This document shows positions 11,632 through 21,515 of a DNA stretch of 64,000 bases, piece after piece. The translations under genes were made by a program, and so were the position numbers. Positions within the stretch are counted from its first letter, which is position 1. The number at the start of each line of letters is the position of its first letter. Under the pieces are notes generated by a model, which was not told where the DNA came from, did no database searches, and saw nothing but the letters and a program-made list of their open reading frames with translations. Origin of the DNA: Eurosta solidaginis (lineage: Eukaryota; Arthropoda; Insecta; Diptera; Tephritidae); the NCBI RefSeq assembly GCF_040869045.1, contig NC_090322.1, positions 178,450,672 through 178,514,671 of the forward strand, written 5' to 3'.

Positions 11632-11836
11632 ACGGGGTCGCCACTCGGCAGTGTCTTGAAAGCAATCCCAGTATCTGCCATGAAAAGCTCTCAGTGAAAA
11701 CTCATCTGCCTTGCAGATGCCGTTCGGAGCCGGCATAAAGCAAGTAGGTCCCGTCCCGCCAATTTGTAAGAAAAATTAAAAGGAGCACGACGCAAATTGG
11801 CCTATAATCTCTTTGGAGGTTATCGCGCCTTACACT
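11632..11836 (+). repeat. tRNA-derived SINE, copy 3, head missing
   Basis: The body matches the 5241-5554 SINE in plus orientation, from the cggggtcgccactcggcagtg-like segment to GGTTATCGCGCCTTACACTT. The A- and B-box head is absent (5'-truncated). It lies inside hAT-type copy 0. Confidence 0.75.
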
Positions 11837-12330
11837 TATTATTTTAGGGAGTAACTATTCGGCCAAGTATGCCGCTCTCAAAATCATAAGCAGTCCAAGT
11901 GGATATTATTGCGTAACTTATAGGTGAGAATAGTATAACCATACATAAATTAAATTTTACAAATATCCTGGATACATTTTTTTTTATATGTTGACCAAAA
12001 TTTGCAGTCGTTTGTGTTCGAAACATTGATTTCGGTATCCTCGTTAAACCAAAACGATATTTAAGAATGAAAGTCGACCGATTTTAAGTTGAAAGATGTT
12101 AATGTTATGCCCAGTCCAAACTGTTGTTTTCGTGCCTTTTAATGCAAGAATTCATTATAAATAACCGCATAGCTTCAGTTTCCAGGCTAGTTCGACTGTG
12201 CACTACGTTAGGGTAGTAGCAAGCCCGGTCATTTGTTCGACTGTCTTGAGAAAGCTTTTGCTTCACCACTTTGAGTATTCTTGCGAAGGGCAAAGCCTCA
12301 CCTGGTAAATATATGTGCATACATATTCAC

Positions 12331-12900
12331 ATATGATGAATTTCATATCAAAGGTTGAAAAAAACGTACATTATGAACCCGACACCCTCAGAATTTGATG
12401 AAATTTTGCATGGGGTTACATCTTACCCACCCAAACACAACCTCATTTTTAGAAATTGCATTTTCGAAAAATTGTGGGCGTGGCAAGGTATCGAAATATC
12501 CGAAAATATTAGAAAAATGACGATAATAGGTACTTTTAAAGTGTGATTACTACGGAATGGCTTTACCAATTTCAAAGATCTTCATACCATTAGAAAGGGA
12601 TTGAAATAAGCTTTCACTGTAAAAATTTTTTAGTACACTGAAAAAAAAATTTTTTTTAAATAAAATTTAAAACTGAAAAAACACTTCAAAGCTCAAGCGA
12701 TTTTGAAAAATAAAATTTTATTTTAGAAAAGTCTATTTAATATATATAACATATCTGAAAACTAAAATGGTTTTTTTTTTTTTAATTTATTTAAGTAAAT
12801 GCATCTCTTGGTTACTTTCTGATATTTTGATATCACGCGTAAACTAATCAACCGATTTCAAAAAGGTATTAAAATCACCTGTTGAAAAAATACACTGTAA
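12331..12900 (+). repeat. Left terminal inverted repeat
   Basis: Aligns to the reverse complement of 17475-18038. Shared landmarks are acatcttacccacccaaaca, the run through ttgtgggcgtggc, tgattactacggaatggctt and tatcacgcgtaaa. Small indels and base changes show age. Confidence 0.85.
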
Positions 12901-12904
12901 AAAA

Positions 12905-13115
12905 TTTTTATTCCAGTGGGGTGCACCCCAGCTAACATCAAAACAACGGCTGGAATACTTCACGTACAAGGAAAAGGTGGGCAGCTCAATGTACTTGAGA
13001 ACATTGAGATATACAAGTTAAAAACATTTGACGGCAGGATAATAAACGAACAAACCAACACTATCTCTGACGAAATATTTGAACCCTTAAAACTAGTTTA
13101 CAAAAAACAGCACAA
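12905..13115 (+). pseudogene. Possible Penelope-like element C-terminal fragment
   Basis: The translated stretch holds TTAGILHVQGKGGQLNVLEN then IEIYKLK, RIINEQTNTISDEIFEPLKL. This order (ILHV–basic–LNxLExxEIYK … ILNEQ … IFD/EP) resembles the region after the GIY-YIG endonuclease in Penelope-like retroelements. Only about 65 residues remain. It begins after a tttttattccag sequence that looks like a splice acceptor. It may instead be an N-terminal part of the host transposon's own gene. Confidence 0.35.
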
Positions 13116-13452
13116 GCCAGAAGGTAGGTACAGCAACCAAACACGTAACAATGAACAAGCAAAAACGAAAAATTTACCAAACGGCAAAAATCACCGATTT
13201 CTACCTACCTCAACCTACCGCTTAGCTAACAAGCGGTATGTCTAGATACCTACAAAAACAACCCTTGGAAAAGGTAACAATTCGGACGTATCAATACCGC
13301 GCACACACACACGCATATTAACGTTACCTACCACGGACACATAGATTGACATTACCTGCCACAGCACCCATGGACTATAAAAAACAACACAACGGATAGA
13401 CACAGACCAGAACGAAACTAGGCATTGATATGGAATCAACTAATAAATACAG

Positions 13453-15503
13453 ATGTGTGCAGCTATCAAGAAAATGTTCCTTTCAACTTTGAAACATTAG
13501 CTTAAACGAAGCAGCGCTGATATCTGAGCATTTTCCAGCAGTCTCCGACATTCATCGTTGCCGTATTTGCGAAAGTTGTCGCTTTAAACTTAAGGATGCT
13601 ATCAAGATTGCTGATAATCAGCGTTCTACTGAAACGGAGAGTGAAGAGGCACAAGAAATCTTGACTAGTGGTGAATTGTATCAAGAATATAAGGAAGTTC
13701 CAACATGCAGCAGCTATACTAAATCACTCGAACGCAACGAACTCGTCGACAATATAAATAAGCATGTTATTCCTCATCTTGGAAGCCATCCATCGCCAAT
13801 GAAGCGAAAATATTTAGAACGGGATTCATACTGCAAAAACAAAAACAGCAAATTGCGCAAAGTATTTCGGATTCACTTGGAGGTGGTTCACTGTCAACTT
13901 TATCAGAAGACCTAAAGAAGATCAAAGCTTACTACGAACAAATTTTGGAGAATATGAAATATCAAATCGAAAACTGCTCAAATAATTTGGATAAGCAAAA
14001 AATATTATCTCTATTACCAAACACCATGACATCTAAGGAAATTAAAGACATTTTTGGGCATGATTTATGTTACGAATTGATAAAAATTAGCAAAGATATA
14101 CAAAAAAATAAAACAAAGTTTTCGGACGTCAAACGCTCTAGCATGGACAGGCGTAGTTTACCTCAACAAACTTTAAACACAGTAAAATTGTTTTATGAAG
14201 ATGATGAAATCAGCCGAATCATGCCTGGGTCACAGGACTCAGGACTAAGACAAGGAAACATACGCGAGAAAGTTCAAAAAAGACTAATGCTGTCATCGCT
14301 TCGTGAAACTTACTTTGAATTTAGAATTGTATTAGGATTTACAAAATTTACCATGTTGCGACCAGAGAATTGTATCAAACTTGGGGTTGGAAACCAGCAA
14401 AATGTTTGTGTGTGCACATTGCATCAGATGATGTTCGAAAAATCCGGTTTGAAATCGATGGAAGGTCAACATAATTTCAGAAGCTATAAAGATGTTATTA
14501 AATTCGTTGTCTGTAATGGTAATATAGAAAACAGCGAGTGTTGCGTATCAATGTGTGGTCGGTGCTACGATAATTTAACGAACCTTAGAACGATGATGTT
14601 GGAATATTACGAAAAAAATTCGATTCAAGAATTTATTTACAAAAAATGGAACACAACACTCAGATGTAATCTCGAAACCATTTCCTCTACTACAAACACA
14701 TTTGTTGACGATTTTGTACAACACATCAATAAGCTGGTGTCACATCATTTCACAGCTAAGCGCCAGTCCCGCTTCGTAAATGACACTGCTGCCAGGAGAA
14801 CTGCTAATTCAAATGGATTCCGCTGAAAACTATGCGTTTGTTATACAAGATGCCATTCAAGGATATTATTGGCATAATAATCAAGCCACCATACATCCGT
14901 TCGTTATTTATTACAAAGATAACGATAATTTAATTCATAGAACCTTTGCCATAATATCCGATTGTAATATCCATGATAGCATAGCAGTTCATCTATATAT
15001 TTCAAAAATGATTAATTTTGTTAAGACTAATATAAGCAATTCAATTACGAAAATTATCTACGTGTCAGATGGTGCAGGAGCACAGTACAAAAACAAATAC
15101 AACTTAATTAATTTATGTCATCATAAAATAAATTCATTTCGAAATATTCGCTGAGTGGCACTTTTACGCAACCAGCCATGGAAAATCTGCATGTGATGGT
15201 ATAGGTGGGACATTAAAAAGAGGCGCTCGGAATTATAGCATGGCAAATAAAAATCAAATTCAAACGGCGAAGGACCTTTATCATTGGGCTTCAGAAACGT
15301 ATAACACCTCCATAAAAGTTGCTTACGCAGACGCTGATGAATACAACAAAACAAAAGAAGAGCTACTTTCAAGATACAAAAATGCCAAAACTATTACGGG
15401 AACTCAAAGCTTCCATTCTTTTGTACCTTTAGATGAAACATCACTAAAAGTAAGCAAATATTCCGAAAGTCAGCAGTATGAGCTGCGCAAAGTTGTATAT
15501 TAA
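13453..15503 (+). pseudogene. Frameshifted DDE-like transposase gene of the long-TIR transposon
   Basis: Coding blocks run through all three frames. They are a Cys-rich segment HRCRICESCRFKL (about 13553-13591), ERNELVDNINKHVIPHLGSH (near 13730), a long central block from about 13801 to 14770 with CVCTLHQMMF and CCVSMCGRCYDN, then LIQMDSAENYAFV (14807 onward), YVSDGAGAQYKNKYNLINL, and EWHFYATSHGKSACDGIGGT (15153 onward) to a stop at 15503. Frame changes are needed near 13495, between 13760 and 13800, near 14775 and near 15140, so it is dead. The acidic residues in QMD, VSDG and CDGIGG are spaced like a DDE/D catalytic triad. Similar uncharacterised proteins are, to my knowledge, common in arthropods and Hydra. 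The superfamily name is not assigned. The Cys/His pairs suggest a zinc-binding insert. Confidence 0.65.
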
Positions 15504-15602
15504 ATCTAAATAAATAAAAATAAAAAATTAAATGCAATGTGTAAAAGATTAAAATATGCAAAAAAGAAGGCAATTGGGAAGAACTTTACAACAGGCATGA
15601 CG

Positions 15603-15751
15603 TAGCTGAATGCGTTTACAACCATTTCAACTATCGTAGGAGTGCGAGTTCGACTCCCACTCCCGGGAGAAAAGGCTTTGAAGAGATTTACAAGGTATAA
15701 TCGAAACAGCTGTCGCCTTGTCCGTCCTGATGTCACGTTGTTTAAATTTTT
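15603..15751 (+). ncRNA. Possible RNA polymerase III unit, array copy 1
   Basis: The A-box-like TAGCTGAATGCG (15603-15614) and B-box-like GAGTTCGACTCC (15646-15657) are 31 bp apart. GTGCGAG-TTCGA-CTCCCAC forms a T-arm-like hairpin with one mismatch. TTTTT at 15747-15751 would terminate a transcript of about 160-170 nt. No complete tRNA fold is present, so a SINE-type or tRNA-like RNA is the most that can be said. Confidence 0.4.
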
Positions 15752-16050
15752 CCCAAATTATTAAATAAATTATAAAATTAAAAAATTGCTTCAAATAAAT
15801 GTTTTCATACATTTAGAAAAGCAATATGGGCAATCCCCGATTATTAAAATCATACAAACAGACAAAATTGGTTAATTCGTTGTAGTTCTATAAATAGAAC
15901 GAAAACAGCAACAAAAACCAAAGTTTCTTTGAAAACCGCCGTACCAAGCATAGCTTTAACACATAATTGCATACGAAGTATGCAATGTGTAAAAGATTAA
16001 AATATGCAAAAAAGAAGGCAATTGGGAAGAACTTTACAACAGGTATGACG

Positions 16051-16199
16051 TAGCTGAATGCGTTTACAACCATTTCAACTATCGTAGGAGTGCGAGTTCG
16101 ACTCCCACTCCCGGGAGAAAAGGCTTTGAAGAGATTTACAAGGTATAATCGAAACAGCTGTCGCCTTGTCCGTCCTGATGTCACGTTGTTTAAATTTTT
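16051..16199 (+). ncRNA. Possible RNA polymerase III unit, array copy 2
   Basis: Same module 448 bp downstream: A box 16051-16062, B box 16094-16105, and the same T-run. Confidence 0.4.
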
Positions 16200-16498
16200 C
16201 CCAAATTATTAAATAAATTATAAAATTAAAAAATTGCTTCAAATAAATGTTTTCATACATTTAGAAAAGCAATATGGGTAATCCCCGATTATTAAAATCA
16301 TACAAACAGACAAAATTGGTTAATTCGTTGTAGTTCTATAAATAGAACGAAAACAGCAACAAAAACCAAAGTTTCTTTGAAAACCGCCGTACCAAGCATA
16401 GCTTTAACACATAATTGCATACGAAGTATGCAATGTGTAAAAGATTAAAATATGCAAAAAAGAAGGCAATTGGGAAGAACTTTACAACAGGCATGACG

Positions 16499-16647
16499 TA
16501 GCTGAATGCGTTTACAACCATTTCAACTATCGTAGGAGTGCGAGTTCGACTCCCACTCCCGGGAGAAAAGGCTTTGAAGAGATTTACAAGGTATAATCGA
16601 AACAGCTGTCGCCTTGTCCGTCCTGATGTCACGTTGTTTAAATTTTT
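16499..16647 (+). ncRNA. Possible RNA polymerase III unit, array copy 3
   Basis: Same module: A box 16499-16510, B box 16542-16553, and the same T-run. Confidence 0.4.
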
Positions 16648-16946
16648 CCCAAATTATTAAATAAATTATAAAATTAAAAAATTGCTTCAAATAAATGTTT
16701 TCATACATTTAGAAAAGCAATATGGGCAATCCCCGATTATTAAAATCATACAAACAGACAAAATTGGTTAATTCGTTGTAGTTCTATAAATAGAACGAAA
16801 ACAGCAACAAAAACCAAAGTTTCTTTGAAAACCGCCGTACCAAGCATAGCTTAAACACATAATTGCATACGAAGTATGCAATGTGTAAAAGATTAAAATA
16901 TGCAAAAAAGAAGGCAATTGGGAAGAACTTTACAACAGGCATGACG

Positions 16947-17095
16947 TAGCTGAATGCGTTTACAACCATTTCAACTATCGTAGGAGTGCGAGTTCGACTC
17001 CCACTCCCGGGAGAAAAGGCTTTGAAGAGATTTACAAGGTATAATCGAAACAGCTGTCGCCATGTCCGTCCTGATGTCACGTTGTTTAAATTTTT
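16947..17095 (+). ncRNA. Possible RNA polymerase III unit, array copy 4
   Basis: Same module: A box 16947-16958, B box 16990-17001, and the same T-run. The unit ends soon afterwards at about 17113, where the array stops. Confidence 0.4.
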
Positions 17096-17474
17096 CCCAA
17101 ATCATTAAATAAAATAAAAAATTAACTTTATTAAGTGTATGTCTATTTATTGTGCGTGTCTAAAAATTTTGATAATACGATTCTTGTTCGAATCTATTAG
17201 AATACTTAGTCATAGCATCTGTATCTCTATAACTTCCAAAGTATAGCTAGGTACCTTTTTTGTCACACAATAATAGCAAAATAAAAAAAAAGTTAACAAG
17301 AGATGGTTTTACTTATAAATTTTTTTAAAAGAAAAAAAACACCATTCTAGCTTTTATACTAAATCGACCTTTCTAAAAAATTTTTTTTTTAAATCGCTTG
17401 GTCTTTGAAGTGTTTTCCCATTTTGAAAAAAAAAATGTAGAAAAAAATAAAATTTTTTTTTTCTTTCAGTGTAA

Positions 17475-18038
17475 TATAGAATCTTTACAGTATATGTTTT
17501 CAAAGGTGATTTTAATACCTTTCTAACGGTATAAAAATTTTTCAAATTGGTTGATTAATTTACGCGTGATATCCAAATATAAGAAAGTAACCAAGAGATG
17601 TATTTACTTAAATAAATTAAAAAAAAAAATTTTAGTTTTCAGATATGTTATTTATATTAAATAGACCTTTCTAAAATAAAATTTTATTTTTCAAAATCGC
17701 TTGATCTTTGAAGTGTTTTTTCAGTTTTAATTTTATTTAAAAAAATTTTAAAAAGCTTTTTGAAAGCTTATTTCAATACCTTTCTAATGGTATGAAGATC
17801 TTTGAAATCGGTAAAGCCATTCCGTAGTAATCACACTTTAAAAGTACCTATTATCGTCATTTTTCTAATATTTTCGGATATTTTGATACCTTGCCACGCG
17901 CACAATTTTTCGAAAATGCAATTTCTAAAAATGAGGTTGTGTTTGGGTGGGTAAGATGTAACCCCATGCAAAATTTCATCAAATTCTCAGGGGGTCGGGT
18001 TCAACGCATATTGGATTTGATATGAAATTCATCATATG
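17475..18038 (-). repeat. Right terminal inverted repeat
   Basis: Reverse complement of 12331-12900. A partial direct repetition lies at its inner side: aaatcgcttggtctttgaag at 17391 and a similar sequence at about 17694, roughly 302 bp apart. The TIR had therefore begun to expand inward. Confidence 0.85.
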
Positions 18039-18249
18039 TAACAGGAGCCGTAACGTGTAGGTTATATTTAAACTTGGTTGGTAGGATATAATCAATGTCA
18101 TTCACTCCACTGAGCTAGTTGGGGATATGGCCGCCTAGTTTAAGAACAAACCAAGAGACTTCGGTATTAATGAAAGCGCCTGTTTTTAACAAATTTTGAA
18201 TGGGTGGAAAGAGTTAAATTTTGCAATTGGATTCTTATAACTGGCAGTG

Positions 18250-19768
18250 ATGCGCATCCGTTGATATCCCGTTCGATCATATCGAACTAATTTTCGACAT
18301 GAACAATAAATGGCCTAGACAGTCTTAAATAAGTAGAAAATATAGTAACTCGCCGAACGCCGCATCGATATTTTTGACATTCGGCGGCGGCTTGGGAAAA
18401 ACGACGAAAATCGGTGGCGTATATCTATAGTCCCACCCACTTTCCAAAAAACATTTTCCACTAGACCAAATGTTTAATCTAAAACTCAACTTAATAAAAA
18501 ATCTTCTTGTTGGAACTTAAAATCAAGAGTCCAGAATATTATTAAGTCGAAATTCCAATGCAATCACAGGACAAGAAGATCTACCTGATTAATTGAAATT
18601 GTTCCTATTGGTGCTATGAAAAAGGTACCTACTTACTTTACCAATTTGTTTCTGCGAATATTCTTTTTGAATTTTTTCTTAAAACCAGCTTTATTTGTTA
18701 AATAAAAATAAGAAAATGAAAAACACTTCACCACTTTCCACAATGAGAGTTCATGGACATAGTTCACGTAGCTTTGCTCAGTTGTAAATAATTAGCATAC
18801 ACATGAATATTTATATATTGACACACAGAAAGCACATTATTTAAAAAAATTAACAAATAAAACTTAAACACTTGAAATACATATACAATACACTGAATTA
18901 AATAACACCACATCACTTCTTTAACAATTTTTAATTGCAATGCCGCGCAATGACGGTTGTCAAACTGACAGTGGGCACTTCCTTGCTAAGGGCGGTCTCC
19001 CGCGGGTAATTTTAGAAAAAAATAATATAGCATCAAGGGTGGCATCTAAGGGCGTAAGGTAGAAACAGAAGATGGTGTTACCTAGAGGGCAGTAGATGCT
19101 ATATATTCTGCCTTGTGCGACATATTCTGGTAATATTTTCATATTATTTTTTGACAAATCACCGAGCATAAAAAAATCTTTTCTTATATTTTTTAAAATC
19201 TTTGGTGGCCATTGTAAAGGTCTACACGTAGGATATGTACCAGCACGCACATACACAGCCACGCTCACCTGATAAAATGCTTGTTCTTGTTAGTTTTTTT
19301 GTATATGCTATTTGGCATTGTTGTACTTCTTAGATCCAAGTAAAGTATAGTAGCTGGTAATGAAAACTGCGTAAAATTTTATTGTAAAATTACGAAAAAA
19401 TATCCTTATTTTCTTTTAAATGAGTACTTACTTATATCTCTCTTTAAAATCCATATGTTTTGGACAATTTTAATTAACAAATTGTGATACTCATTACCGG
19501 GGACGATTGCTAAAATACGACTAAAACCGTCGGGGAGGTATTAATATACGCGTTTTTGCCTCGCTTCCAATACTTTTTCACCTCTGGACTATTGATAACA
19601 GGACAAAACGAGTCTTTTCATTTCTCTTTCCACATTTTTGGACGGGATATTGCAGTTGACCTCGGTTTCAAACTCTTTTTCGCGGAGAGCTTTTGAACGG
19701 GTAGAAAAACTTCGGTAATTTTGACACCCCTTCAAAAATGCATGTACTCCATAAATAGTGTAAGGAAG
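18250..19768. repeat. 1.5-kb tandem duplication, copy 1
   Basis: About 1517 bp separate equivalent points (cgacatgaacaataaatggc at 18295 and 19812). Copy 1 starts inside the right end of hAT-type copy 0 and ends in a 45-bp remnant of the 669-bp element (ccccttcaaaaatgc … ataaatagtgtaaggaa). An open frame at 18960-19268 (minus) and its partner at 20481-20792 differ by a 3-bp indel. An ATG in good context (acaATGGCCACC) lies on the minus strand of both copies, but no gene is recognised. Confidence 0.8.
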
Positions 19769-21515
19769 TGATGCCGCTGATACCCTTTTCGACCATATCG
19801 GACCAATTTTCGACATGAACAATAAATGGCCTACACAGTCTTAAATAAGTAGAAAATATAGTAACTCGCCGAACGCCGCATCGATATTTTTGACATTCGG
19901 CGGCGGCTTGCGAAAAACGACGAAAATCGGTGGCGTATATCTCTAGTCCCACCCACTTTCCAAAAAACATTTTCCAGTAGACCAAATGTTTAATCTAAAA
20001 CTCAACTTAATAAAAAATCTTCTTGTTGGAACTTAAAAGCAAGAGTCCAGAATATTATTCAGTCGAAATTCCAATGCAATCACAGGACAAGAAGATCTAA
20101 CTGAATAATTGAATAATTGAAATTGTTCAAATTGGTGCTATGAAAAAGGTACTTACTTTATGAATTTGTTTCTGCGAATATTCTTTTTGATTTTTTTTTC
20201 TTAAAAACCAGCATTATTTGTTAAATAAAAATAAGAAAATCAAAAACACTTCACCACTTTCCACAATGAGAGTTCATTGACAGTTCACGTAGCTTTGCTC
20301 AGTTGTAAAAAATTAGCATACACATGAATATTTACATATTGACACACAGAAAGCACATTATTTAAAAAAATTAACAAATAAAACTTAAACACTTGAAATA
20401 CATATACAATACACTGAATTAAATAACACCACATCACTTCTTTAAAAATTTTTAATTGCAATGCCGCGCAATGACGGTTGTCAAACTGACAGTGGGCACT
20501 TCCTTGCTAAGGGCGGTCTCCCGCGGGTAATTTTAGTAAAAAATAATATAGCATCAAGGGTGGCATCTAATGGCATAAGGTAGAAACAGAAGATGGTGCT
20601 ACCTAGAGGGCAGTAGATGCTATCTATTCTGCCTTGTGCGACATCTTCTGGTAATATTTTCATATTATTTTTTGACAACTCACCGAGGAGAATCAAAAAA
20701 TCTCTGCTTATATTTTTTAAAATCTTTGGTGGCCATTGTAAAGGTCTACAAGTAGGATATGTAGCAGCACGCACATACACAGCCACGCTCACCTGATAAA
20801 ATGCTTGTTCTTGTTCGTTTTTTTTTTGTATATGCTATTTGGCACGATTGTACTTCTTAGATCCAAGAAAACTATAGTAGCTGCTAACGAAAGCTGCGTA
20901 AAATGTTTATTGTAAAATTACAAAGAAATATCTTTATTTACTTTCAAACGAGCACTTAATTACATCTCTCTTTAAAATCCATATGTTTTGGACGATTTTA
21001 ATTAACAAATTGTGATACTTTATTACCGGGGACGATTGCTAAAACACGAACAAAACCGTCGGGGGAGGTATTAATAGACGCGTTTTTGCCTCGCTTCCAA
21101 TAATTCGAATACTTTTTCGCCTCTGGACTATTGATAACAGGACAAAACGAGTCTTTTCATTTCTCTTTCCACATTTTTGGACGGGTTACTGCAGTCGACC
21201 TCGGTTTCAAACGCTTTTTCGCGGAGAACTTTTGAACGGGTAGAAAAACTTCGCACCCGTGTTTGTATTCTTAATACTGAAATAACTACGCGTCCTCAGA
21301 TACCCCAATTCAAAACTTTTGTATAATTTTCTGTAGGAACCATATGGGTGCACTACATTTTCATACTAAATTCGTTCAAAAAAATTTACCATCACAGCAA
21401 CCCATATCTGATATTCCGCTCCTTTTTTGTTTCCTTGCGTCGCTTTCCACAACAGCAACCCCGGTAATTTTCACACCCCTTCAAAAAACGCGAGTACTCC
21501 ATAAATAGTGTAAGG
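19769..21515. repeat. 1.5-kb tandem duplication, copy 2
   Basis: Aligns to 18250-19768 with scattered substitutions. It has extra DNA of about 200 bp at 21255-21462 between aaaaacttcg and gtaattttcacacccc. Its first 177 bp (19769-19945) are the hAT-type right end, ending TATCTCTA followed by gtcccacc. The duplication therefore postdates the hAT-type insertion. Confidence 0.8.

Larger units (their letters stand above)
15533..17113 (+). repeat. 448-bp tandem array (~3.5 units) inside the transposon
   Basis: Units begin tgcaatgtgtaaaagattaa at 15533, 15981, 16429 and 16877, exactly 448 bp apart. They are nearly identical (for example aggcatgacg versus aggtatgacg, and agctttaaca versus agcttaaaca). 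The array lies just 3' of the transposase relic (30 bp after its stop) and before the right TIR. Each unit has an A-box/B-box/T-run module and two perfect short palindromes. Repeated 98- and 61-residue open frames on the minus strand are a by-product of the repetition. Confidence 0.95.
12331..18038 (+). mobile_element. 5.7-kb DNA transposon with ~570-bp TIRs, inserted in hAT-type copy 0
   Basis: The two ends are long inverted copies (listed separately), starting ATATGATGAATTTCATATCA. The uninterrupted host sequence survives in this window. On its minus strand, 54590-54760 reads continuously from the left flank (cctggtaaatatatg … tattcaca) into the right flank (aaggagtcgtaacgtgtagg), with only a few bases different at the junction. 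This pins the insertion site. Inside lie a Penelope-like C-terminal fragment, a decayed transposase-like gene (13453-15503) and a 448-bp tandem array (15533-17113). A target duplication cannot be resolved, so the superfamily is not assigned. Confidence 0.8.
10853..18429 (-). mobile_element. hAT-type non-autonomous element, copy 0 (split by inner transposon)
   Basis: This is the inverted relative of the elements at 53795, 58579 and 63364. Its sequence is 10853-12330 plus 18039-18429. The ends are TGGAGGTTTACGCCG and, at the right, CGTATATCTATA. The flanks carry GTCCCACT (10845-10852) and GTCCCACC (18430-18437), an 8-bp duplication with one difference. Both subterminal regions are rich in CGG/GCC triplets, as in the other copies. 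A truncated SINE (11632-11836), extra DNA up to about 12206 and the 12331-18038 transposon are inserted in it. Confidence 0.75.

Noticed and set aside
15700..15740. Hammerhead ribozyme in the 448-bp unit (CGAAAC … GTC … CTGATG)
   Set aside because: The fragments occur in an order that would need a type II layout, the core reads CTGATGT instead of CTGATGA, and no supporting stems form.
15506..17080. Repeated 98- and 61-residue minus-strand proteins in the 448-bp array
   Set aside because: They are exact consequences of the tandem repeat and overlap the Pol III-like module on the other strand. No family similarity is apparent.
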